In this document: in pieces, positions 16,111 through 24,424 of the stretch
Layout of the letters: each line of letters opens with the position of its first letter
How positions within the stretch are numbered: the first letter of the stretch is position 1
Source of the DNA: an uncultured Bacteroidota bacterium
GTDB taxonomy: Bacteria; Bacteroidota; Bacteroidia; Flavobacteriales; Flavobacteriaceae
Assembly (NCBI GenBank): GCA_902514625.1
Contig: CABXRK010000012.1
Span: 1-46,087, forward strand
Reading direction: 5' to 3'
Length of the DNA stretch: 46,087 bases
The notes under the pieces: model-generated
What the model saw: the letters and a program-made list of their open reading frames with translations, nothing else
The model's database searches: none
Told to the model about the DNA's origin: nothing
Program-made: the position numbers and the translations under genes

Positions 16111-17913
16111 TTATATTCTTTTTAACATTAACAATCTGAAATCCATCAATTCTTCTCCCTTCTTTTTTAAACCTTTTAATACTAATTTTCCCTTCCCTTT
16201 CTTCAAATTTATAGTTCCCATTTCTAAAGGAATAAAATCTTTAACATAAGACTCAATCCTTGGAGACCTATCCTTTTCAGATCCATATTCTTTAGGATCA
16301 TAGTATTCATTAATGCTGTTTTTTAATCTGGAATCCAAAAAACTCAGTTCGATCTCAGAACCGATAGCATCCTTAGAACATGTGTAATACAAACTTACTT
16401 GGAAATTGCCTTCCTCAATCACTTCAGCTTCCCATGTAATTGAATCATCTATATTGATCCAATTGGTCATATAACTACAATTTGGATAATAATTAGATCT
16501 TTTTATTGCTCCATTTGGCGTCGCATCTCTAGCTGGAATCTGCGTATATTTCATTTTAGGGTGCCCAATAATAAATGATCTTTTAGCTGAATTATCTAAT
16601 TCACTCAAAACTTCATCTTCCCATTTAATTTTAGCTTCATTCATTTTATTATAAACCTCTGGGTGTTCTTTAGAAACATCTTTTAACTGAAATGGATCCT
16701 CTTTCATATTAAAAAGAAGTCCTTTATTATCTAGCCTGAAATTTTGACTTCTTACACTCAATTTTTTTCTCCAATAATTATAAATATATCTGTCCTCCCA
16801 TGCTAGATCATTTTCATAAATTAATTTTTTTAAACTTATTCCATCTAATTCATTTTTAGGTTCTGATTTTATGCCTATTAAGTCTTTTAGTGTAGGTAAT
16901 AAATCAATTCCGCTAGCAATTTTTTTTACTGTTTTACCATTAGGCATATTCCCTTCCCAATAAAAAATCATTGGAGATCTGACTCCGCCCTCATCAGTAG
17001 ATCCTTTAATCCCTTTCATGTTTCCATTCCATCTATGACCATTTGGTCCATTATCGGATAAAAAAATAATAATAGTATTTTTTTCTATTTCTAAAGACTT
17101 TAAAGCATCAACTATTCTTCCAATGTTCCAATCGATATTCTCACACATTGCAAGAGCTGCTCTTGTATGATCTAAACCTTTTTTTAAATTTATCCCTGAG
17201 TACTTGTCGTTAGAAGGTTTTGAAAATGTCCCCTCTTGAGATATCTCTTTATTTTTAAATTTATCCCAAAAGCGATCAGGGACCTGCATAGGGCTGTGTG
17301 GAGTATTAAATGGTAAAAAAAGAAAAAAAGGTTTGTTTTGATTCTTTTTTATGAAATCTATCCCATGATCAGTAAAATCATCTATAACAAATCCTTTACC
17401 CTTTACTAATTTACCATTATGCTCAAGAACTGGATCAAAATAATTTCCCCAATGACCAGAACAAAAACCATAAAAATCGTCGAATCCTCTAGTATTTGGA
17501 TGGTAAGGAGCTTGCATCCCATTATGCCATTTGCCGTAAGCAGCAGTTTGATATCCGGATTTTTTTAAAACATTTGCAATAGTCTCCTCATCTAAATTTA
17601 TTCTTTCTCCACCCTTAGAAACATCATAAACTCCTGTTCTAACATGATGTCGCCCTGTTAAAATTTCCGCTCTAGTTGGAGAACAAACTGGACTCACAAA
17701 AAAACGATCAAATTTTACACCATTAACTGCTAAATAGTCAATGTTTGGAGTTCCTAGATCTCTGTTACCGTTAACGCTTAAATCTCCCCAACCCTGATCA
17801 TCAGTTAAAATCAAAATAACATTAGGCTTTTCAATATTTTTTTTAATGTTACATGAAAATAAAATAAAAAATGCCGTGCTAATTAATAACTTGAAAATTA
17901 GGTTCGTTCTCAT
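16111..17913 (-). CDS. Sulfatase lipoprotein with C-terminal beta-sandwich (S1 family)
   Basis: A 600-residue formylglycine sulfatase. The lipobox is LFSC (Cys21). Metal ligands are LTDDQGWGD (Asp38, Asp39), and the signature is VCSPTRAEILTGR with catalytic Cys77 (C-x-P-T-R). A distal SDNGPNGH (Asp287, Asn288) is present. Residues about 470-600 form an extra beta-rich, carbohydrate-binding-like domain (WEAEVIEEGNFQVSLYYTC, KGKGKLVLKG). The enzyme should hydrolyse sulfate esters of a polysaccharide at the cell envelope. Cys must be converted to formylglycine by a maturase that is not in this window. It is first gene of a minus-strand operon with the symporter, and is divergent from nagA across 46 bp. 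Confidence 0.92.
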   Translation of the reverse strand: MRTNLIFKLLISTAFFILFSCNIKKNIEKPNVILILTDDQGWGDLSVNGNRDLGTPNIDYLAVNGVKFDRFFVSPVCSPTRAEILTGRHHVRTGVYDVSKGGERINLDEETIANVLKKSGYQTAAYGKWHNGMQAPYHPNTRGFDDFYGFCSGHWGNYFDPVLEHNGKLVKGKGFVIDDFTDHGIDFIKKNQNKPFFLFLPFNTPHSPMQVPDRFWDKFKNKEISQEGTFSKPSNDKYSGINLKKGLDHTRAALAMCENIDWNIGRIVDALKSLEIEKNTIIIFLSDNGPNGHRWNGNMKGIKGSTDEGGVRSPMIFYWEGNMPNGKTVKKIASGIDLLPTLKDLIGIKSEPKNELDGISLKKLIYENDLAWEDRYIYNYWRKKLSVRSQNFRLDNKGLLFNMKEDPFQLKDVSKEHPEVYNKMNEAKIKWEDEVLSELDNSAKRSFIIGHPKMKYTQIPARDATPNGAIKRSNYYPNCSYMTNWINIDDSITWEAEVIEEGNFQVSLYYTCSKDAIGSEIELSFLDSRLKNSINEYYDPKEYGSEKDRSPRIESYVKDFIPLEMGTINLKKGKGKLVLKGLKKKGEELMDFRLLMLKRI

Positions 17914-17959
17914 TGATTTATTTATAAAAACTTAAATTTAAAATAATTTTAAAAAATTT
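17914..17959. promoter_or_regulatory. Short divergent intergenic region, sulfatase / nagA
   Basis: Only 46 bp separate the sulfatase start (minus) from the nagA start (plus). Promoters for both must overlap here or lie inside the genes, so coordinated regulation is likely. The sequence is nearly pure A/T with no site I can name. Confidence 0.4.
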
Positions 17960-19042
17960 ATGGAAATTAGTTATCATATTAAAAAACTTCATACTGGCGA
18001 AAAAATTATTAATAATGTTTGCGTTAAAACTACTAATTCCAAAATTACTAATTTAGATTTTGAATCTTTTGAAGAAAAAAAATCCTATGAATATATGATT
18101 CCGGGATTTATAGATCTTCAAATTTATGGTGCCGATGGCTCTCTATTAATGGAGGAGAGTAATGCAAAAACTATAAAGAAAATACATTTACATAATCTTA
18201 AAAGCGGGACCTTCTTTTTTCAACCCACTATTGCTTCCATTTCTTTTAGTAAAATTATTGAATGTATTAATGCAGTTAAAGATTATAAATCAAAAGGGGG
18301 TGAAGGTTGTATTGGCCTCCATGTTGAAGGACCATGGATTAATCCTAAAAAAAATGGAGCTCATTCATTAAAACACATTCATTCTCCTAAAATAAAAGAA
18401 GTTGAAAAAATATTATCTCATGCTAATGGAAACATAAGTATGATTACATTGGCTCCAGAGGTTGTAAATGATGAAATTATTGATTTAATTCAAAGTGAAG
18501 GAATCATAATCTCTATTGGACATTCAAATTTAGATTTCAAAACTGCAAAAAAATATATTAATAGAGGACTTAATGCTGCAACTCATTTATTTAATGCTAT
18601 GCCGAGCTTTCACCACAGAAATCCTGGATTAGTATTAGCGATTTTGAATAACAAAAAAATCTATTCTAGTATTATTTGTGATGGTCACCATGTTGATTTT
18701 AAAATGATAAAGCATGCCTTCTCTTTAAAAAAAGATAAACTTTTCTCAATAACAGATGCCGTTACAGAATCTTCAAAAGGAGAATATACTCATAAACTTA
18801 AAGGTGAAATATATCAAAACAATGGCATTTTATCAGGCTCATCGATCACAATGCATGAGAGTTTTAAAAATCTAATTCAAAAAGTTGGTTTATCTTTTAA
18901 TGATGCAGTAAATATGTGTTGTTCAACACCTTCAAAAATTATAAGAAAGAAAATTCTAATACCCCCTTTGGATAAAAAAAATAATTATTCTTATAACATT
19001 TTAGATAAAGATTATAATTTGATCAAAAATTCTTTCAATTAA
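17960..19042 (+). CDS. nagA: N-acetylglucosamine-6-phosphate deacetylase
   Basis: A 360-residue amidohydrolase that removes acetate from GlcNAc-6-P to give GlcN-6-P. Motifs: GFIDLQIYGADG (no HxH, like E. coli NagA with its QLNG), LHVEGPWINPKKNGAH (Glu123 metal ligand), IGHSNL (His188), ATHLFNAM (His209), CDGHHVD (241-246) and SITDAV (Asp266 catalytic). It therefore looks like the single-metal E. coli type and all key residues are present. No signal peptide; cytoplasmic. It is the only plus-strand gene in this part of the island and shares the short divergent region with a sulfatase. Its presence suggests that an N-acetylated hexosamine is part of the substrate. NagB is not in the window. Confidence 0.88.
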   Translation: MEISYHIKKLHTGEKIINNVCVKTTNSKITNLDFESFEEKKSYEYMIPGFIDLQIYGADGSLLMEESNAKTIKKIHLHNLKSGTFFFQPTIASISFSKIIECINAVKDYKSKGGEGCIGLHVEGPWINPKKNGAHSLKHIHSPKIKEVEKILSHANGNISMITLAPEVVNDEIIDLIQSEGIIISIGHSNLDFKTAKKYINRGLNAATHLFNAMPSFHHRNPGLVLAILNNKKIYSSIICDGHHVDFKMIKHAFSLKKDKLFSITDAVTESSKGEYTHKLKGEIYQNNGILSGSSITMHESFKNLIQKVGLSFNDAVNMCCSTPSKIIRKKILIPPLDKKNNYSYNILDKDYNLIKNSFN

Positions 19043-19274
19043 AAAATCTTTCAAAAAAAAGATCTCCTAAAAAACAACTTATTCCTAATAAAAAAGGATA
19101 CAAAACAAAAAGCCAAAAAATATCAAAGAAAGATAAAAGTTCTTTTATAGGGGTTTTAAGAGATAATCCTTGAAGAAAATCATACCAAGTTTTTAATCCT
19201 ATATAACTTGCAATTCCATTAATTAAAATTGCAAAAATTAAAATTATAATTCCTAAAAAATAAATTCTTAACAT
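19035..19274 (-). CDS. Small membrane protein, unknown function
   Basis: 79 residues with two clear hydrophobic stretches (about 2-25 and 50-70), flanking a polar loop with KTWYDFLQGLSLKTPIKELL. No family recognised. Its stop overlaps the end of convergent nagA by 8 bp. It lies 25 bp downstream of the sulfatase at 19300, on the same strand. A membrane accessory to the sulfatase operon, or an unrelated small gene, are both possible. Confidence 0.6.
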   Translation of the reverse strand: MLRIYFLGIIILIFAILINGIASYIGLKTWYDFLQGLSLKTPIKELLSFFDIFWLFVLYPFLLGISCFLGDLFFERFFN

Positions 19275-19299
19275 AAATAATTCTTAAAAAATAAAATAA

Positions 19300-20622
19300 C
19301 TACAAAGATTTTTCCCACTTAATTTTTTTATATACTTCTAATCCGGCCATTAACTCATTATAGTTTTTTGTTTGGGAATCATCTAATTCATTTTTATTTA
19401 GAGGAGTTTTTTCATGAAAATCATTTTTAACATTAAAGAACCTGCCATCTCCATATAATTTATAAGATTCATTTCTTGTCCATTCAATCGGGTTATTATC
19501 TTCAACCTTTATATAGGGCCTGGGAAAATACCAGGAGTAAATAAATTTTTTATTTGATTGATTTTTACCAAGAATTTGAGGTAAAAAACTAACTCCATCA
19601 ACATAACTTTCTTTTGGAAAATCGGTCCCAGTTGCTTCGCAGATAGTAGGCAAGAAATCACTAAAATCAACTAGACTAGAATTCACTGATCCTTCTTTTA
19701 CTTTTCCTTTCCAAGAAGCAATAAGAGGCACATGAGTCCCATTATCAGTTGTTCTGCCTTTACCCCATATAATTTCACCATTTATAGTTTCAGAAACAAT
19801 TGGTGAATCGGTTCCATTATCCCCAGTAAAAATAATTAAAGTGTCCTCTCGAAGCTTAAGATTATCTAATTCCTGGACTATTCTTCCTATGGAATGATCC
19901 ATATAAGAAACCATATCAGGAAAGTATTTTGCATCGCCTTTATAAGTCTTAGATCCCATGTCACTTGGATCCCAATCACTTGAATGAGGCGTCGGATCAA
20001 AAGGACAGTGTGTGAGTATCATCGGATAATAAACTAAAAATGGTTGTTCTTTATTTCGACTCATAAAATCATTAATATAGTCAACTATTAAATCTGTAGA
20101 ATACTTTCCTTCATTTTCCTCATATTTTTCCCCGTTTATTTCTAATTCAGGATTAACATAACGTTTATCTAATCCAGTGGAATCCCTTCCTTTTGTCTTA
20201 ACCTGCCACAAGATATGTTCATCAAATCCAAAATGTTTTGGCAAATCAGGAGTTTTGTCTAACTGCAACTGCCATTTTCCAGCGATTAAAGTTTTATACC
20301 CATTCTTCTTTAATAATTGACTAAAAACAACTTCTTTTTTATCTAAAATTCCAAAGTCAACATAATTTTTTTTATTAGTCTTACCAGTCATTATTCTTAC
20401 TCTAGATGGAGTACATATTGGTTGCGAATGACAATTTTCAAACCTTATTCCATTCAAAGCTAATTTATCAAGATTAGGAGTCTGATATTTACCTCCATTT
20501 ACATTTAAACATTCATAGCCTAGATCATCGGCCATAATTAAAATTATATTTGGCTTAGACCTTTCTTGAGAGCAAGAAAAATTAAATAAAAGAAAGATTA
20601 ATAAAATTAATAATCTTACCAT
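19300..20622 (-). CDS. Sulfatase lipoprotein, short form
   Basis: A 440-residue formylglycine sulfatase. The lipobox ends NFSC (Cys17). Metal site MADDLGYE (Asp32, Asp33); signature PICTPSRVRIMTGK with catalytic Cys70 (C-T-P-S-R74). A distal FTGDNGTDSP supplies Asp/Asn. It is shorter than its two neighbours and lacks a C-terminal sandwich, so its specificity probably differs. It follows the third sulfatase with a 5-bp gap, indicating one transcript. Substrate position is not deducible by eye. Confidence 0.9.
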   Translation of the reverse strand: MVRLLILLIFLLFNFSCSQERSKPNIILIMADDLGYECLNVNGGKYQTPNLDKLALNGIRFENCHSQPICTPSRVRIMTGKTNKKNYVDFGILDKKEVVFSQLLKKNGYKTLIAGKWQLQLDKTPDLPKHFGFDEHILWQVKTKGRDSTGLDKRYVNPELEINGEKYEENEGKYSTDLIVDYINDFMSRNKEQPFLVYYPMILTHCPFDPTPHSSDWDPSDMGSKTYKGDAKYFPDMVSYMDHSIGRIVQELDNLKLREDTLIIFTGDNGTDSPIVSETINGEIIWGKGRTTDNGTHVPLIASWKGKVKEGSVNSSLVDFSDFLPTICEATGTDFPKESYVDGVSFLPQILGKNQSNKKFIYSWYFPRPYIKVEDNNPIEWTRNESYKLYGDGRFFNVKNDFHEKTPLNKNELDDSQTKNYNELMAGLEVYKKIKWEKSL

Positions 20623-20627
20623 AAAAA

Positions 20628-22409
20628 TTAATTTGGCCTGGGAATTGCTCCTGTTTTTCTAGCCCATTCCATCCACATTTGAGACATTACTTTAACCTTT
20701 TCAGGATGCTTATTGGAAATATCGTTTGTCTCAGTTCTATCAATTTCCATATCAAATAACTCCCATAGCTCCTGGTCTAATTTATCAATTTTATCCCATT
20801 GGCCAGTCATTTTCAAATCTTTACCTGCTTTTGAAACTAATTTCCACTTACCCATTCTCACTGCTCTATTCCCTGAGTGTTCCCAATAAAGAGCTTCTCT
20901 ATTTAAGTTACTATTAGTAAAAGCAGGAACTAAACTTTTCCCTTCCATTGGTGTTATTGTATTTCCTTTATAATTTCTTGGATATTTTGAGCCACTAACT
21001 TCAACACACGTAGCCATTATGTCAATAAGATGAGAAGGCTGCCTTCTAAAATCTCCATTTGCTTTTATAGTATTTGGCCAATGTACAATTAAAGGAGTGG
21101 CTATTCCTCCTTCATGAACATAATGTTTATATTCTCTAAATGGAGTATTGCTGGCGTTTGCCCATGAAGGGCCATATGCAGAATAACTTTCAGGCCCTCC
21201 TGCCAAAGCATTTTTCATTAATCTTACAGGTTCCCCCTCACGAGTAATTGTTGGGATCATTTTAGTTTGAATTGCCAATGGATCCATTGGTTTTTGACTA
21301 ACATCAGGAACTTGTCTGTCTTTGATCCAATCCAATTCTTCTGAACAGGCTCCATTATCTTGCAAATAAAATATTAAAGTATTTTCATACTCTCCCTTTT
21401 CTTTAAGACTATTAATAATTTTACCTATTCCATTATCCATTCTATCAATCATGGCAGCATATACTTCCATATTTCTAATCTCCCAATCTCTATCTTCTAT
21501 CTCTTCAGACCAATCTTTTACATTTATGTCTCTAGAGGTAAGTTCCCACTGATCTTTAATTATTCCCATCTCCTTCATTCTTGAAAATCTTTCTTTCCTA
21601 ATTTGGTCCCATCCCTTATCATATTTTCCTTTATATTTTTCAATATCTTCGGATAGAGCATGAAGCGGCCAATGTGGAGCAGTATAAGCCACATACATAA
21701 AAAAAGGGTTTTTATTTGAGTTTTGGTTAATGAACTTTACGGCATAATCCGTTACTTTATCTGTAAAATAAAAATCTTTTGTTGGCGCGATATATTCATT
21801 ATCAATTGCCAATGATCTAGGATCAAAAAAACTTCCAGCCCCAGAAATCATTCCAAAAAATTTATCAAATCCTCTTTGAACAGGCCAATTTGATTTATTT
21901 GGGTTTTTAATTCCTTCCGGAGAATCATCATATGGGGTAATATGCCATTTTCCAGATAAATATGTAGAATATCCTGATTCCTTTAAGACTTCAGCAATAG
22001 TTACAGCGTTGTTGCTTAAATCTCCTCTGAAAGCTGGAGTTCCCCTATCTCCACTATCTGCCATACCTCCCATTCCAGCTTGATGAGCGTAAAGCCCTGT
22101 AAGTAAAGATGCTCTAGTAGGACAACATCTTGATGTGTTATAAAACTGAGTAAATCTCAATCCTTTCATCGCTAAATCATCAATATTAGGAGTGCTGATT
22201 TCTCCTCCATAAGAAGAAATATCTGAATACCCCATGTCATCTGACATTATCAAAATAATGTTAGGTTTATCTATGAATTGATTAGATGAACAATAAAAAA
22301 ATACTGAACAACTTACTAGAACAAAAATTAATTTTATAATTTTTAAAATAACTACGGTTTTTATTAAACCTAAATTTAATAAAATTTTTCTAAAACTAGA
22401 GTTGTTCAT
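20628..22409 (-). CDS. Arylsulfatase-type sulfatase lipoprotein
   Basis: A 593-residue sulfatase of the arylsulfatase A-like group. The N-terminus is long, and a lipobox VFFYC (Cys40) follows a hydrophobic segment. Metal site MSDDMGYSD (Asp57, Asp58); signature SRCCPTRASLLTGLY with formylglycine precursor Cys95 and a second Cys at the x position (C-C-P-T-R99). The C-terminus has the EHSGNRAVRMGKWKLV block typical of large arylsulfatases. It acts in the envelope on sulfated glycans. The first 14 bp overlap the end of the ADP-ribosylglycohydrolase-like gene upstream, so the two are translationally linked. Confidence 0.92.
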   Translation of the reverse strand: MNNSSFRKILLNLGLIKTVVILKIIKLIFVLVSCSVFFYCSSNQFIDKPNIILIMSDDMGYSDISSYGGEISTPNIDDLAMKGLRFTQFYNTSRCCPTRASLLTGLYAHQAGMGGMADSGDRGTPAFRGDLSNNAVTIAEVLKESGYSTYLSGKWHITPYDDSPEGIKNPNKSNWPVQRGFDKFFGMISGAGSFFDPRSLAIDNEYIAPTKDFYFTDKVTDYAVKFINQNSNKNPFFMYVAYTAPHWPLHALSEDIEKYKGKYDKGWDQIRKERFSRMKEMGIIKDQWELTSRDINVKDWSEEIEDRDWEIRNMEVYAAMIDRMDNGIGKIINSLKEKGEYENTLIFYLQDNGACSEELDWIKDRQVPDVSQKPMDPLAIQTKMIPTITREGEPVRLMKNALAGGPESYSAYGPSWANASNTPFREYKHYVHEGGIATPLIVHWPNTIKANGDFRRQPSHLIDIMATCVEVSGSKYPRNYKGNTITPMEGKSLVPAFTNSNLNREALYWEHSGNRAVRMGKWKLVSKAGKDLKMTGQWDKIDKLDQELWELFDMEIDRTETNDISNKHPEKVKVMSQMWMEWARKTGAIPRPN

Positions 22410-24411
22410 ATATCTCTAACTCAGTAATACTAGTAAAAAAAACATTTTTACTGCCATGATGATAATGATCAACCCCTCCGGCATCTCCTATGATTCTTAT
22501 CCCGCTTGTTTTAACTTCATCAAATTGAATTCGATAACTCATAAAATGAGCTTTATTGATGAAATTGTTTGAAAAATCAAATTTTGGTAGAATCTGAATA
22601 GGTGTTTTTATTTTTTCCCAAACCCCTTTTTTATTAATAATTTCAACTTTTAAATTTTTGAACCATCCACCATTTTCTTCCATACTTCCTGTTGTAAAAA
22701 CAATATTTCCAATATTAACAGGGGTTTCCCACTTATATCCATAGTAATCTTCATGAGGAGTTTTAGCGTTATCGATACTATAAAAAACAGATCTATCACC
22801 ACCTATTTTGCCATCATTTATTATTGAGATATTATCAGAAAAAAGATTTTTGCCAACCGTAATCCACATATTATCCCTTCTAACTTTATCTGTTTTATAA
22901 ACGGATGAAATTATAATATTTTTTTCTTGAGCTAAATTTTTTTCAAAAACAATAAAATTAAAAATAGTTGATTTTTCTTGATTCTTATAAATTGCTTTAA
23001 CATTAACTGAAAACTCTCCACTTTTAGTAGGTATACCATTAAAAACTCCTTTCTCAAAAGTAATTCCATCCGGAAGGGCTTTAGAGTCAATCTCCCATTT
23101 TATTAATCTATTTGAATATGAACTAGTAATTGAATATGAATTCGCCTTTCCTTTATTTAAAATTACATAAGGGATTTTGGCGATCTCTAAATTAGGCTCA
23201 AATTCAGCTGATTTTTTTATTTTATAAAAAACTTTATCTTCTTTTTTGATAATTTCACCTCCTTTAGATAAAATGATTTTTTCAGCTTGTAATATAGTCT
23301 TTTTAATAATTTCCGAAATCTTAACATCCGGAAGATCATATCTGGAAATATTTTTGTAATAATCATTAAAGGGCAATTCCCACCCAGAATTTTTGATTGG
23401 AAATAATAACCTTTTAGGTATTCCTTTAGTTCCATTTATTATACCTAAAAGCCCTGACATAGTTGCTGTTTGATTATCAGCATCAAATCCTAATCCAGAA
23501 GCTATATCTAAAGTGGTTAAAAAATCTCCATTTCCATATAAAAGTGCCAAAATACCGCAAGCCCCATTTAAATTGGCATTCCAAATAGTTTTAGTTTCAA
23601 TTGATTCATTAACATAAAACTTATTTGATAATTCTAATCTAGCTTTTTTCCAATCTTTAATATTTGGGAATTTGTTATATATGTTTTGAACCTCTATTAT
23701 GGTTTTATAAAAAACCCCATCTTTAGGTAAAGCATTTAATCCAATTTTTATTAATTCATTAATATCTTTTTCAAAAAAGGCAGCTGAATACATTGCCGCA
23801 TAATGAATTGTCGGTTCGACACCCCAATCATCATTTGTTATTTTTGCAGCCCATTTTGATTTTTCACATGCATAATTTATCATGCCAGGAGATGTAACAG
23901 CCCATATTTCATTAACTAATTGAGGGTCAATTTGAAACCAGTGAGGATTATACTTTTTCGAACCAGACAATGGAGGTGATATTCCATTTTTCATAGCGGC
24001 TAATGCTGCTCTATTAGCAAGCCAAACCCTATCTCTTATGTGATAAGTCCAAGCTTTTGATAATTCCAAATAAGTTGGTTCAATTCCAAATTTTTCCATC
24101 TGTAAAAGATACATATATTCAATATCTGTATCATCATCTGAAAAGGCTCCGTTAATTTCTTCCATTAATTTTAAATGATAACTTCCATATTCCAAATTCA
24201 TTAAACTATCTGGTCTTGGATTATCTACATATTGATTTTCATGGGGAAGTCCATAAATATTACCAACAAGTTGTCCAAGCCATGAAGCGTATACCATATC
24301 ACTGTAGTCAGATTTTGATAATAAAAAATATTCATCATGATTAAATTCTTTGCAAGAACCTAAAAAATTAAAAACAAAAAGAACAATACTTATGTTGAAA
24401 ATTTTTTTCAT
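22396..24411 (-). CDS. ADP-ribosylglycohydrolase-fold lipoprotein with Ig and discoidin-like tails
   Basis: 671 residues. The lipobox is FLGSC (Cys20). Residues 35-345 are an ADP-ribosylglycohydrolase-type all-alpha domain: WLGQLVGNIYGLPHE, the acidic metal motif GAFSDDDTDIEY (Asp92-94, Asp96), and the second motif GFDADNQTATMSGLLG (Asp310, Asp312), which bind two divalent ions in the family. Residues about 405-490 look like a putative Ig domain (LPDGITFEKGVFNGIP), and 495-671 like a discoidin/F5-8-type domain (GGWFKNLKVEI, SGIRIIGDAGG). A lipoprotein with glycan-binding-like tails, sandwiched between fucosidase and sulfatase, argues for an extracytoplasmic glycosidase rather than reversal of protein ADP-ribosylation. 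That function is inference. Confidence 0.8.
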   Translation of the reverse strand: MKKIFNISIVLFVFNFLGSCKEFNHDEYFLLSKSDYSDMVYASWLGQLVGNIYGLPHENQYVDNPRPDSLMNLEYGSYHLKLMEEINGAFSDDDTDIEYMYLLQMEKFGIEPTYLELSKAWTYHIRDRVWLANRAALAAMKNGISPPLSGSKKYNPHWFQIDPQLVNEIWAVTSPGMINYACEKSKWAAKITNDDWGVEPTIHYAAMYSAAFFEKDINELIKIGLNALPKDGVFYKTIIEVQNIYNKFPNIKDWKKARLELSNKFYVNESIETKTIWNANLNGACGILALLYGNGDFLTTLDIASGLGFDADNQTATMSGLLGIINGTKGIPKRLLFPIKNSGWELPFNDYYKNISRYDLPDVKISEIIKKTILQAEKIILSKGGEIIKKEDKVFYKIKKSAEFEPNLEIAKIPYVILNKGKANSYSITSSYSNRLIKWEIDSKALPDGITFEKGVFNGIPTKSGEFSVNVKAIYKNQEKSTIFNFIVFEKNLAQEKNIIISSVYKTDKVRRDNMWITVGKNLFSDNISIINDGKIGGDRSVFYSIDNAKTPHEDYYGYKWETPVNIGNIVFTTGSMEENGGWFKNLKVEIINKKGVWEKIKTPIQILPKFDFSNNFINKAHFMSYRIQFDEVKTSGIRIIGDAGGVDHYHHGSKNVFFTSITELEIYEQL

Positions 24412-24424
24412 TATTTAAATTTTT

